Under the pieces are notes generated by a model that had not been told where the DNA came from, searched no databases, and was given only the letters and a program-made list of their open reading frames with translations. Source: Clostridia bacterium (GTDB lineage: Bacteria; Bacillota; Clostridia; Oscillospirales; CAG-272). Taken from it: DNA of 40,677 nucleotides. A program made the translations under genes and the position numbers. This document shows positions 30,839-38,716 of the stretch, one piece after another. Position 1 is the stretch's first letter. Each line of letters starts with the position of its first letter. The DNA is taken from positions 1 to 40,677 of the forward strand of contig JAFVUF010000020.1 of the NCBI GenBank assembly GCA_017502875.1, read 5' to 3'.

Positions 30839-31117
30839 ATGGCACTCGAAGCACTTGGAATGGTAGAAACCAGAGGACTTGTCGCTGCAATAGAGGCGGC
30901 AGACGCAATGGTAAAGGCGGCAAACGTAGAGCTTATCGGTACCGAGAAGATCGGTAGCGGACTCGTAAGCGTTATGGTAAGAGGCGACGTCGGAGCTGTA
31001 AAGGCTGCGACCGAGGCAGGTCAGGCGGCAGCGTCCAGACTTGGCGAGATTGTAGCGGTACACGTAATTCCCCGTCCCCATGCTGACGTTGAGAAGATTC
31101 TCCCCAGCCTTGACTAA
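30839..31117 (+). CDS. PduA/PduJ-like BMC-H shell protein (copy 3)
   Basis: The 92-residue product starts after CGGAGGTAAACAGAA. It is a near-identical tandem copy of 30525-30803. Having three nearly equivalent hexamer genes probably raises dosage, because hexamers greatly outnumber other shell parts. A strong hairpin at 31136-31167 follows the stop and may protect or end part of the transcript before the pentamer gene. Confidence 0.95.
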   Translation: MALEALGMVETRGLVAAIEAADAMVKAANVELIGTEKIGSGLVSVMVRGDVGAVKAATEAGQAAASRLGEIVAVHVIPRPHADVEKILPSLD

Positions 31118-31135
31118 TTAATGCAATCGGCTTAA

Positions 31136-31167
31136 GCGAGGGAACGTTTTTTAACGTTATCCCTCGC
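31136..31167 (+). promoter_or_regulatory. Strong intra-operon hairpin after the shell hexamer genes
   Basis: GCGAGGGAACGTT (31136-31148) pairs with AACGTT plus CCCTCGC (31153-31167) around a TTTT loop and a two-base AT bulge. No T-run follows, so it looks like an mRNA-stabilising or processing element rather than a terminator. Confidence 0.6.
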
Positions 31168-31193
31168 GGAGTCGGGCGCAAAGCAAAGAATAA

Positions 31194-31256
31194 GCTTTTG
31201 TTTTACGCAATACACTCGAAATTTTTTGTTGCGAATGTGTCGCGAAAAACAAAAGC
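31194..31256 (+). promoter_or_regulatory. Long imperfect hairpin before the pentamer gene
   Basis: GCTTTTGTTTTACGC (31194-31208) pairs with a late GCGAAAAACAAAAGC (31242-31256), with additional ACAC/GTGT pairing inside. It ends 22 bases before the pentamer start codon and nine bases before its ribosome site, so it could modulate translation or mark an mRNA processing point. Confidence 0.5.
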
Positions 31257-31278
31257 ACTAAATATAGGAGAAAAAGCT

Positions 31279-31560
31279 ATGTTAATAGGAAAAGTAGTTG
31301 GAAGCGTTGTTTCTACGGATAAGGATGCTAAGCTTATCGGACATAAGTTTATGATAGTTGAGACGATAGCTGATACGTGGTGCGCCAAGCGCATAGTTGC
31401 GGTAGACGACGTTGGGGCGGGAATAGGCGAAAAGGTGCTTGTTTCGCTCGGAAGCGCGGCAAGATTCACCTGCGACGGAGAAAACGACGCAAGCCCTATC
31501 GATGCGGCGATAGTAGGAATAATAGATAACGACTCCGTTATTCCGGATTTTGATAAATAA
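31279..31560 (+). CDS. pduN: PduN/EutN/CcmL-like BMC-P vertex protein
   Basis: The 93-residue product starts at the ATG eight bases after TAGGAG. An in-frame upstream open stretch covers the hairpin region and is not coding. It has the BMC-P fold: MLIGKVVGSVVSTDKDAKLI, then IVAVDDVGAGIGEKVLVSLG and PIDAAIVGIID. Such proteins form pentamers that close the shell vertices and are needed in only a few dozen copies. The unusual structured gap before it may keep its dose below that of the hexamers. Confidence 0.95.
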   Translation: MLIGKVVGSVVSTDKDAKLIGHKFMIVETIADTWCAKRIVAVDDVGAGIGEKVLVSLGSAARFTCDGENDASPIDAAIVGIIDNDSVIPDFDK

Positions 31561-31583
31561 ACTATATAAAAGGAAACTAACTG

Positions 31584-32909
31584 ATGGAACTTAGTGAGCT
31601 TAAAGCTCTGCTTCGTGAAAGCGGTGTAGTCGGCGCGGGAGGCGCGGGCTTTCCTACCTACGCGAAGCTGACAGATAAAGCGGATACAGTTATTCTTAAC
31701 TGCGCTGAATGCGAGCCGCTTCTTAAGCTTCACCGACAGGCGCTGGAGCTTCACGTAAGCGAGATACTGCATGCGTTTAACGAAATACTTACGGCAACGG
31801 GCGCAAATCGCGGTATAGTAGCGGTAAAGAAGCATTATAAGGCGGCGGTGGCGGCGCTTGAAAGTGAAATATCGGATTATGATAAGATATCTGTTTGTAA
31901 GCTTGAGTCCGTATATCCTGCGGGCGATGAGGTAATACTCGTTAAAAGGGTTACGGGCAGAAGCATTAATCCCGGTGAGCTTCCCGGCTCGGTAGGAGTA
32001 ACGGTTTGCAACGTTGAGACGGTGTATAACGTTTATAAAGCGCTGAACGGCATGCCCGTAACGCATAAATACGTTACAGTTGCGGGCGAGGTGAAAAATC
32101 CCATGACCGTATACGCTCCGATTGGTGTAAAAATAGCTGACCTTGTAAGGCTGGCGGGGGGTGAAACGGTAGAAAAACCCGAATACCTGAGTGGCGGACC
32201 TATGATGGGTAAGCTGGTCAGTCCTGCCGACTCGGTAACAAAGACCACAAATGCTATAATCGTGCTTTCGGAAACGCATAGCGTTGTAATGAATAAAAAG
32301 AGAAACGCAAAGATAAATCTCCGCAGAACGATGTCCGTTTGCTGCCAGTGTCATACCTGTACCGACCTGTGCTCAAGACACGTCGCGGGATATCCCGTTG
32401 AGCCGCATATGGTAATGAGAGTGCTTTCAAACGGCGGCAGAGGTGATTCAAGCTCTATAATGGGAGCGATGTTCTGCTCAGGGTGCGGTCTATGCGAAAG
32501 CTATTCCTGCCCACAGGGACTTTCCCCAAGGGCTCTTATCGACGAGATAAAGGCTCAGGCAAGAATGAACGGTGTTATGCCGCCGAGAGGAATCAAGGCG
32601 CTTGAGCATACAGAGCACGAGGACTACCGTAAAATATCGGTTGAAAGACTTACGTTGAGGCTCGGACTCAAAAAGTATGACGTTTCCGCGCCCATAACCG
32701 ATATTCCGGAAATCAAAAGCGTTAAAATCAAGCTTTCTCAGCATATCGGCGTATCTTCAAAGCCTTGCGTTCACGTAGGCGATACCGTAAAGAAGGGCGA
32801 CGTTGTCGCTGTGGCGGCGGAAAAGGGGCTTGGAGTTAATATTCACGCCTCAATAAACGGAACGGTAACCGATATTACCCAGAAATACATAAAAATAGAA
32901 AATATTTGA
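31584..32909 (+). CDS. pduS: PduS-like flavin/Fe-S electron-transfer protein (RnfC family)
   Basis: The 441-residue product starts with the Gly-rich VVGAGGAGFPTYAKL of the RnfC/Complex1_51K NADH/FMN region, followed by an SLBB domain. Two 4Fe-4S motifs follow: C253-x2-C256-x2-C259-x3-C263 and C298-x2-C301-x2-C304-x4-C309-P. A short Rnf barrel-like domain lies at the C-terminus (HIGVSSKPCVHVGDTVKKGD). PduS reduces cobalamin in B12-dependent operons. No B12 enzyme is encoded here, so it more likely moves electrons between NADH and another acceptor, such as the PduT-like shell protein encoded next or the activase. Confidence 0.92.
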   Translation: MELSELKALLRESGVVGAGGAGFPTYAKLTDKADTVILNCAECEPLLKLHRQALELHVSEILHAFNEILTATGANRGIVAVKKHYKAAVAALESEISDYDKISVCKLESVYPAGDEVILVKRVTGRSINPGELPGSVGVTVCNVETVYNVYKALNGMPVTHKYVTVAGEVKNPMTVYAPIGVKIADLVRLAGGETVEKPEYLSGGPMMGKLVSPADSVTKTTNAIIVLSETHSVVMNKKRNAKINLRRTMSVCCQCHTCTDLCSRHVAGYPVEPHMVMRVLSNGGRGDSSSIMGAMFCSGCGLCESYSCPQGLSPRALIDEIKAQARMNGVMPPRGIKALEHTEHEDYRKISVERLTLRLGLKKYDVSAPITDIPEIKSVKIKLSQHIGVSSKPCVHVGDTVKKGDVVAVAAEKGLGVNIHASINGTVTDITQKYIKIENI

Positions 32910-32938
32910 TCTAAAACTTAAAGAAGGAAGATCTGGAG

Positions 32939-33484
32939 ATGAAAAAAGCTCTTGGAATGATTGAATTCAAAACGGTGGCTTCGGGTATAACCGCCACTGA
33001 CGTTATGCTTAAAACCGCGGAGGTAGAGGTTGTAACGGCAGGGCCTGTTTGTCCGGGCAAGTACATAGCCACAATAGCTGGCGAGATAAGCGCGGTTAAG
33101 TCGGCAATCGACGCCGCGGAAAGATATAACAGCGCAATGCTTATCGATAAGTTCCTGCTTGGCGCGCCTCACGAAACGGTTCAGCCCGCAATCTGCGGAG
33201 CGCTTGAGGTTAAAAACAAGGGTGCGGTAGGCATTATCGAAACTTATACCGCCGCATCAGCTGTAGTAGCTGCGGATACTGCGGCGAAAACAGCGCTTGT
33301 TGAGCTTATCGAGGTCAGACTCGCTAAAGGAATGTGCGGTAAATCCTACGTTATCCTTACGGGAAGCGTATCGGCGGTTACCGCGGCGATAGATAAGGCA
33401 AAGGCTGGAGTTGAGGACGGACTTCTTCTCGACACATCGGTTATCGCAGGTCCTGACGAAAGGCTTTGGGAGAGCATACTCTGA
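32939..33484 (+). CDS. pduT: PduT-like tandem-BMC shell protein (BMC-T) with pore Cys
   Basis: The 181-residue product has two BMC domains: KALGMIEFKTVASGITATDV, and the second beginning GAVGIIETYTAASAVVAADT. Cys38 lies in TAGPVCPGKYIATI, at the exact residue number of the PduT cysteine that binds a central 4Fe-4S cluster in the trimer (PduT reads KTICPGKF). The trimer could pass electrons through the shell. It lies 29 bases after the PduS-like gene, matching the reported PduS-PduT partnership. Confidence 0.93.
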   Translation: MKKALGMIEFKTVASGITATDVMLKTAEVEVVTAGPVCPGKYIATIAGEISAVKSAIDAAERYNSAMLIDKFLLGAPHETVQPAICGALEVKNKGAVGIIETYTAASAVVAADTAAKTALVELIEVRLAKGMCGKSYVILTGSVSAVTAAIDKAKAGVEDGLLLDTSVIAGPDERLWESIL

Positions 33485-33506
33485 TAAAAAAACGGGGGTA
33501 GCTTAA

Positions 33507-34289
33507 ATGCTTGCTATTGAAAGAAAACGCGAGATACTTTCAAAACTTAACACAAACGGTAAGGTTATCGTTACTGAGCTTGCGAAGGAGTTTGGCGTTA
33601 CAGAGGAAACGGTCAGACGGGACCTTGAAAAGCTGGATAATGAGGGTCTTGCTTCAAAAATATACGGCGGCGCGGTGTCAAAAAAAGGACCTGTGCTTGA
33701 ACTACCGTATAACGTGCGAGTCAACGTAAACGTAGATGAGAAGGAGATAATCTCCGAGCTTGTAGCTGAGCACGTGCGGGACGGAGATAAGCTTATGCTT
33801 GACTCAAGCTCAACGGATATCTATATTGTAAAAAAGCTTAAGGCAAAGAAAAATCTGACTGTTATCACCAATTCCGTCAAGATTTTGCTTGAGCTGTCCG
33901 ACAAGCCGGACTTCACCGTTCTTTGTACAGGCGGAAGCTTGAAGGAGGGCTCGCTTGCTCTTAGCGGCTCGTCCGCTGAAAAGATGATTAGCTCATATCA
34001 CGTTGACGCGGCAATTGTGTCATGTAAGGGAATAGATATGACACTGGGTGTTACGGACTCAAACGAGGCGGACGGACAGATAAAGCAGGCAATGTTTGCT
34101 TCGGCTGACAAGAAAATTCTTGCTTTGGACGGCGGAAAATTTGATAATAAGTCCTTTGTTAAGTTATGTGATGTAAGTGTTTTGGATATGATAATTACCG
34201 ATAAGGCTCCGAGCGAGGCGTGGCAGAGCTTCTGCCGCGAAAACGGAGTCGAGCTCATCTATAAAAATATACAAGCCGAAGGAAATTAA
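33507..34289 (+). CDS. DeoR-family transcriptional regulator
   Basis: The 260-residue product starts after GGGGGTAGC. The N-terminal helix-turn-helix reads VTELAKEFGVTEETVRRDLE, followed by the wing KIYGGAV. The DeoR sensor domain contains DGDKLMLDSSSTDIYIVKKL and VITNSVKILLEL, a fold that binds sugar phosphates. Regulators of this family control fucose and other sugar genes. It lies inside the operon it probably controls; a direct repeat at 22731-22760 is a candidate operator. Confidence 0.93.
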   Translation: MLAIERKREILSKLNTNGKVIVTELAKEFGVTEETVRRDLEKLDNEGLASKIYGGAVSKKGPVLELPYNVRVNVNVDEKEIISELVAEHVRDGDKLMLDSSSTDIYIVKKLKAKKNLTVITNSVKILLELSDKPDFTVLCTGGSLKEGSLALSGSSAEKMISSYHVDAAIVSCKGIDMTLGVTDSNEADGQIKQAMFASADKKILALDGGKFDNKSFVKLCDVSVLDMIITDKAPSEAWQSFCRENGVELIYKNIQAEGN

Positions 34290-34294
34290 TTTAT

Positions 34295-35494
34295 ATGAAA
34301 ATACTCGTATTGAACGCAGGAAGCTCCTCTCTTAAATATCAGCTTTTTAACATGGAGACAGGAAACGTACTCGCAAAGGGTACCTGTGAAAGAATAGGCG
34401 CGGGCGGAGCTATTACCCACAAGGTTCCGGGTAGAGATAACTTTTATGAGGAGCCGGATTTCAAAAATCACGGAGCGGCGTTAAAGACCGTACTTGAGCT
34501 TCTTGTGTCAAAGGAGCACCGAGTGATAGAGGACGTTAATGAGATAGACGCTGTTGGACACAGAGTTGCTCACGGAGGAGCAAAGTGCCGTCAGTCCACT
34601 AAGGTTACCGAGAGTGTTATCAAATATCTTGAGACCATCGTGCCGATAAATCCTCTCCACGGCCCGCCTGCGATAGCGGGCATAAAGGCATGTACCGAGC
34701 TTATGCCGAGTGTGCCTCAGGTAGCGGTATTCGATACCTCCTTTTACTCAGATATGGAGGACTTCAGATACGTCTATCCGATACCCTATGATTTTTACGA
34801 AAATGATAAAATTCGCCGTTACGGGTTTCACGGAACGTCTCACAGATACGTTAGCGCCGAGGTCGCAAGGGTTATCGGCAGACCGATAGAGGAGCTTAAA
34901 ATAGTTACCTGCCACTTAGGAAACGGCTCGTCCATAACCGCTGTTGACGGCGGAAAGGCGATAGATACGTCAATGGGCTTTACCCCTCAGGAGGGAATTG
35001 CGATGGGTACTCGCTCGGGTACAGTAGACCCGACTGTTGTTACCTATCTCATGAAGACAAAGGGATATACGGCTCAGGAGGTTGAGGATATTTTAAACAA
35101 AAAAAGCGGACTTCTTGGCGTTTCGGGAATATCAAACGATTGCCGTAACATTGCGGAAGCTGCCGCTGAGGGTAATTATCGCGCTCAGCTTGCTATGAAG
35201 ATACTCATAAACGGCATTAAGAAGTATATCGGTTCTTATGTCGCTGAGATGAACGGCATCGACGCTCTCGTCTTTACAGCGGGAATCGGTGAAAACCAGA
35301 TGGATATAAGACGTGAGGTTTGCAAAAATATGTCATATCTCGGAATTGAGATTGACGAAGACAAAAACGCTAACTTCGAGCGAGGTGTCCCATTCAATAT
35401 CACTAAGAGTGGAGCGAGAGTCCAGACTTGGATAATCCCCACCGATGAGGAATATATGATAGCTAACGACACCAAGCGTCTCGCATTTGAATAA
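34295..35494 (+). CDS. ackA: Acetate/propionate kinase
   Basis: The 399-residue product has the ASKHA acetate-kinase signatures LVLNAGSSSLKYQLF at the start and HLGNGSSITAVDGGKAIDTS in the middle. VAVFDTSFYSDM, RYGFHGTSHRYVS and FTAGIGENQMDIRREVCKN also match. It makes ATP from propionyl- or acetyl-phosphate and ADP. It completes the PduP-PduL branch encoded directly after it. It has no encapsulation helix, so it probably acts outside the shell. Its length equals the usual about 400 residues. It starts five bases after the regulator's stop. Confidence 0.97.
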   Translation: MKILVLNAGSSSLKYQLFNMETGNVLAKGTCERIGAGGAITHKVPGRDNFYEEPDFKNHGAALKTVLELLVSKEHRVIEDVNEIDAVGHRVAHGGAKCRQSTKVTESVIKYLETIVPINPLHGPPAIAGIKACTELMPSVPQVAVFDTSFYSDMEDFRYVYPIPYDFYENDKIRRYGFHGTSHRYVSAEVARVIGRPIEELKIVTCHLGNGSSITAVDGGKAIDTSMGFTPQEGIAMGTRSGTVDPTVVTYLMKTKGYTAQEVEDILNKKSGLLGVSGISNDCRNIAEAAAEGNYRAQLAMKILINGIKKYIGSYVAEMNGIDALVFTAGIGENQMDIRREVCKNMSYLGIEIDEDKNANFERGVPFNITKSGARVQTWIIPTDEEYMIANDTKRLAFE

Positions 35495-35515
35495 AAACGG
35501 AAGGATTTAAGCAAC

Positions 35516-36958
35516 ATGGCAAGCATAACAGAAGCCGAAATTAGAGAGATAGTAAAGAAGATAGTCAGCAGTTCGGTAGGCGCGGATTTATTGGGATACA
35601 CCAGCACTCAGTATAACGGCAGAAAGCTTATCGGCGTTTATTCGGATATGAACGAGGCTATTGACGCCGCGGAAAGAGGCTATAAGGCAGTCCGAGCGAT
35701 GACTGTTGAGCAGAGAGAAAAGATTATTGACGAGATACGCCGTCTAACCCGTGAGGAAGCGCCAATAATGGCTAAAATGGGTGTAGAGGAAACAGGAATG
35801 GGCAAGATCGAGCATAAAAGACTTAAGCATATTCTCGTTGCCGATAAGACTCCCGGAACAGAGGATATCGTTTCCGAGGCAAGAACAGGTGATAACGGTC
35901 TGACGCTCACTGAAATGGCTCCATTCGGGGTTGTGGGTGCGATAACTCCCAGTACCAACCCATCTGAGACAGTAATCTGTAACTCCATAGGAATGATAGC
36001 CGCGGGCAACGGAGTGGTGTTCAATCCTCACCCAAACGCTATATGTGTCTCAAACTATGCGGTAGACCTTGTAAACCGCGCGTCAGCTATTGCGGGCGGT
36101 CCTGAGGTTCTCGTTTGCTCAATGGATAAGCCCACTCTTGACAGCGCGGCAATTATGCAATCGCACCCGAAAATAAGACTTCTCGTATGTACGGGCGGTC
36201 CCGGAGTTGTTAAGGCTGTTCTTTCGTCAGGAAAGAAGGCGATAGGAGCAGGCGCGGGCAATCCCCCCGTAATAGTAGACGATACCGCCGACATAAAGAA
36301 GGCGGGTAAGGATATAATCGACGGCTGCACCTTTGATAATAATCTTCCCTGTATAGCGGAAAAAGAGGTATTCGCATTTGATAGCATAGCCGATGAGCTT
36401 ATAGCTGAGATGAAGAAAAACGGTGCTTACCTTATCACAAAGGAGCAGGCGGATAAGCTTGTACCGATAGTTTTGAACGAGAAAACGGGTAAGAACGGAA
36501 AAACCGTTAAGGTGGTAAGCCGCGACTGTGTTGGAAGAGATGCCGACGTTATACTCGCCAAGATAGGCGTAAAGGTCGGTAAGGACGTGCGCTGCATAAT
36601 CTGTGAGACCGATTTTATGCACGATTTCGTTCAGCACGAGCTTATGATGCCCATTCTTCCGATAGTCAGAGTACATAATATCGAGGAGGCTATCGACCTT
36701 GCGGTTAAGGCCGAGCACGGAAACAGACACACCGCGCATATGCACAGCAAGAACATTGACCGCCTCTCCGCGTTTGCCAAGGCGGTTGAGACAACGATTT
36801 TTGTAAAGAACGCGCCTTCGTACGCGGGAATAGGCTTTGGCGGAGAAGGTCATACAACCTTCACCATAGCAGGTCCTACGGGTGAGGGCATAACATCTGC
36901 AAGGTCATTCACAAGAAAACGCAGATGCGTTATGGCTGACAATTTCAGAATAATCTAA
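35516..36958 (+). CDS. pduP: CoA-acylating aldehyde dehydrogenase (PduP-type) with encapsulation helix
   Basis: The 480-residue product starts with an encapsulation-type helix, ITEAEIREIVKKIVSSSVG, then an ALDH domain. The catalytic residue is Cys279 (FDNNLPCIAEKE), and the CoA/NAD regions include TPSTNPSETVICNSIGMI and CTGGPGVVKAVLSSGKKAIG. It oxidises propanal with CoA and NAD to propionyl-CoA inside the shell, consuming the toxic aldehyde made by the glycyl-radical enzyme. It lies between ackA and pduL, and its length and motifs are normal for the family. Confidence 0.96.
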   Translation: MASITEAEIREIVKKIVSSSVGADLLGYTSTQYNGRKLIGVYSDMNEAIDAAERGYKAVRAMTVEQREKIIDEIRRLTREEAPIMAKMGVEETGMGKIEHKRLKHILVADKTPGTEDIVSEARTGDNGLTLTEMAPFGVVGAITPSTNPSETVICNSIGMIAAGNGVVFNPHPNAICVSNYAVDLVNRASAIAGGPEVLVCSMDKPTLDSAAIMQSHPKIRLLVCTGGPGVVKAVLSSGKKAIGAGAGNPPVIVDDTADIKKAGKDIIDGCTFDNNLPCIAEKEVFAFDSIADELIAEMKKNGAYLITKEQADKLVPIVLNEKTGKNGKTVKVVSRDCVGRDADVILAKIGVKVGKDVRCIICETDFMHDFVQHELMMPILPIVRVHNIEEAIDLAVKAEHGNRHTAHMHSKNIDRLSAFAKAVETTIFVKNAPSYAGIGFGGEGHTTFTIAGPTGEGITSARSFTRKRRCVMADNFRII

Positions 36959-36977
36959 TTTTACGGAGTTTAATGTA

Positions 36978-37628
36978 ATGAAATATACCGAAAATGAAAT
37001 CAAGGCGCTTGTCGATAAGGTTATTGAGACCGTAAAGGGCGGAAACGCTCATGAGGGGGACGTTCCCGTAGGAGTGTCCAACAGACATATACATTTAACA
37101 AGAGAGCACGTTGAGATACTTTTTGGTAAGGGCTATCAGCTCACTAAAATCAAAGATTTGTCTCAGCCCGGGCAGTATGCCTGCAAGGAGCAGCTCACTA
37201 TAATCGGTCCTTCCATGAGAAGCATTGAGGGCGTAAGAGTGTTAGGACCCGAAAGAAAACGCTCTCAGGTGGAAATATCAAGAACCGATAGCTTTGTGTT
37301 AAAGGTAAAGCCGCCTGTTCGTGAGTCTGGCGACCTTGATGGCTCAGCTCCCATAACCGTAGTCGGACCTAAGGGCATCGTAACTCTTTCTGAGGGCTGC
37401 ATCATCGCTAACAGACACATACATATGAGCGAGGAAGAGGGTAAGGCGTACGGCGTTACCGACGGCGAATACTGTGATGTTGAGCTTTACGGTGAAAGAA
37501 GAAGCCTGTTCTACGACGTACAGATACGTGTTCACAAGGATTTCCGCCTTGAAATGCACATAGATACTGATGACGCGAATGCCGCGGGAGTTGGAAACGG
37601 CACAAAGGTAAGGCTCATAAAAAGATGA
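36978..37628 (+). CDS. pduL: PduL-type phosphate propanoyltransferase with encapsulation helix
   Basis: The 216-residue product begins with an encapsulation-type helix, YTENEIKALVDKVIETVKGG. Two PduL domains follow with the zinc-binding His residues H37/H39 (VSNRHIHLT) and H147/H149 (ANRHIHMSEEEG). H194 (LEMHID) and the conserved TIIGPSMRSIEGVRVLGP are also present. It converts propionyl-CoA and phosphate to propionyl-phosphate and frees CoA inside the compartment. It is the last gene of the operon; a terminator follows at 37672-37704. Confidence 0.96.
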   Translation: MKYTENEIKALVDKVIETVKGGNAHEGDVPVGVSNRHIHLTREHVEILFGKGYQLTKIKDLSQPGQYACKEQLTIIGPSMRSIEGVRVLGPERKRSQVEISRTDSFVLKVKPPVRESGDLDGSAPITVVGPKGIVTLSEGCIIANRHIHMSEEEGKAYGVTDGEYCDVELYGERRSLFYDVQIRVHKDFRLEMHIDTDDANAAGVGNGTKVRLIKR

Positions 37629-37671
37629 CCTTAAATTGTCTGAATCTTATTTACAGGTTAAATTGAAAACA

Positions 37672-37704
37672 AAAAACGCTGAGTCAAGCAGACTCAGCGT
37701 TTTT
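37672..37704. terminator. Bidirectional terminator after the microcompartment operon
   Basis: AAAAACGCTGAGTC pairs perfectly with GACTCAGCGTTTTT across an AAGCA loop. It separates pduL from the convergent DUF1540 gene. Confidence 0.92.
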
Positions 37705-37715
37705 CTGTTTAGCCG

Positions 37716-37916
37716 TCAGTTTTTAGGCTCAAAGGTAGAGCAGTCGGTGCACTGGCTCATTTTGGGATCAGACTCATGAGTTACGACCTGAATCTTGTCG
37801 AGAGAGCAGTAGTTTTCACTGTCGCAGTGATACTTGCACTGAGTAACGGTGCAGCCGATAGACTTGTTAGCGGTGTCGCACTTCTTGCTTCTGCAAGAGT
37901 TATTAGCTTCGTACAT
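37716..37916 (-). CDS. DUF1540-domain small Cys-rich protein
   Basis: The 66-residue product starts at the ATG after GAAAGGATAACTATT. It matches the Clostridia DUF1540 pattern: SIGCTVTQCKYH, then NYCSLDKIQV and the C-terminal CTDCSTF. Nine cysteines plus His suggest a metal site. The first 18 residues (CRSKKC included) vary more among members. The function of the family is unknown. It is a single-gene unit with a shared terminator. Confidence 0.9.
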   Translation of the reverse strand: MYEANNSCRSKKCDTANKSIGCTVTQCKYHCDSENYCSLDKIQVVTHESDPKMSQCTDCSTFEPKN

Positions 37917-38028
37917 AATAGTTATCCTTTCAGAGTTTGAAATTCTAAACGGAGCTGAAGATTATATTCATACCTGTGCTCCTTTTAGTATTCTTAACGG
38001 TTCGAACGTATTTTATTCGCGTGTATGC

Positions 38029-38057
38029 TTGACAAAAAGTAAAAAAAATGATATATT
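38029..38057 (+). promoter_or_regulatory. Promoter of the nfeD-floA operon
   Basis: TTGACA (38029-38034) and TATATT (38052-38057) have a 17-base spacer. A leader of about 115 bases follows, with a GCCAT/ATGGC hairpin near 38116-38141. Confidence 0.78.
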
Positions 38058-38177
38058 TAAATTAGGAAGCATGGATTTGTTTTTTGGGGAAATATAAGTG
38101 TGGCTGTTAAGCCCGTGCCATAAGCTTATGCTGAGATGGCGTTTACGGATAAATAATAGGTTAGGAGGGGATTTACT

Positions 38178-38699
38178 TTGACGTTTTCTGAGATATTCAG
38201 CGCTATTGGCGCTAACATTGAAATGATTCACATCATACTGTTTGCGATAGGCATAATATGTATGGTGGTTGAAATGCTTGAACCCGGAATGGGAGTATTC
38301 GGAATAGTCGGTATCATTGTAATGGTGATAGACGTGTTCATTTTGGCGGATAGCTTTATACAGGGGCTGGTGCTTTTTGCTTGCCTAGCAATACTAATCG
38401 TAATTTTTATTGTGATTATGGTTGTGCTCTCGTCATACGGTATTCTGCCTAAAAGTCTTGTGCTTAGCGACGCTACCAATAATGATAACGGATACACGGC
38501 ATCTCCCGAGAATAAAGTGAAGGTAGGCGACAGCGGCGTTGCTATCACTGATCTTCGTCCTGCGGGAAAGGCGGAATTTGGCTATGTCGTATCCGACGTC
38601 ATAAGCGACGGTGAGTTTGTGGCAAGGGGAACGCCTGTCTCTGTTATCTCGGTAAACGGAAATAAAATAGTCGTCAGGGAAACCGACGGCGATGAATAA
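38178..38699 (+). CDS. NfeD-family membrane protein
   Basis: The 173-residue product uses a TTG start after TAGGAGGGG. Three or so membrane helices ([20 protein letters not shown] and following) occupy residues about 18-88. A soluble OB-like NfeD domain follows ([20 protein letters not shown], then [20 protein letters not shown]). NfeD proteins pair with flotillin-like proteins, and floA follows 17 bases later. They help organise functional membrane microdomains. Confidence 0.92.
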   Translation: MTFSEIFSAIGANIEMIHIILFAIGIICMVVEMLEPGMGVFGIVGIIVMVIDVFILADSFIQGLVLFACLAILIVIFIVIMVVLSSYGILPKSLVLSDATNNDNGYTASPENKVKVGDSGVAITDLRPAGKAEFGYVVSDVISDGEFVARGTPVSVISVNGNKIVVRETDGDE

Positions 38700-38716
38700 T
38701 AAAGGAGAAACTCGTT

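Noticed and set aside
29900-31117. CRISPR-like or tandem DNA repeat array
   Set aside because: The repeated DNA is explained by homologous BMC-H genes with intact reading frames and their own ribosome sites.
31203-32354. Minus-strand 383-codon frame antisense to the pentamer and PduS-like genes
   Set aside because: It is long only by codon bias of the opposite strand. It has no domain, and the plus-strand genes have intact family motifs.
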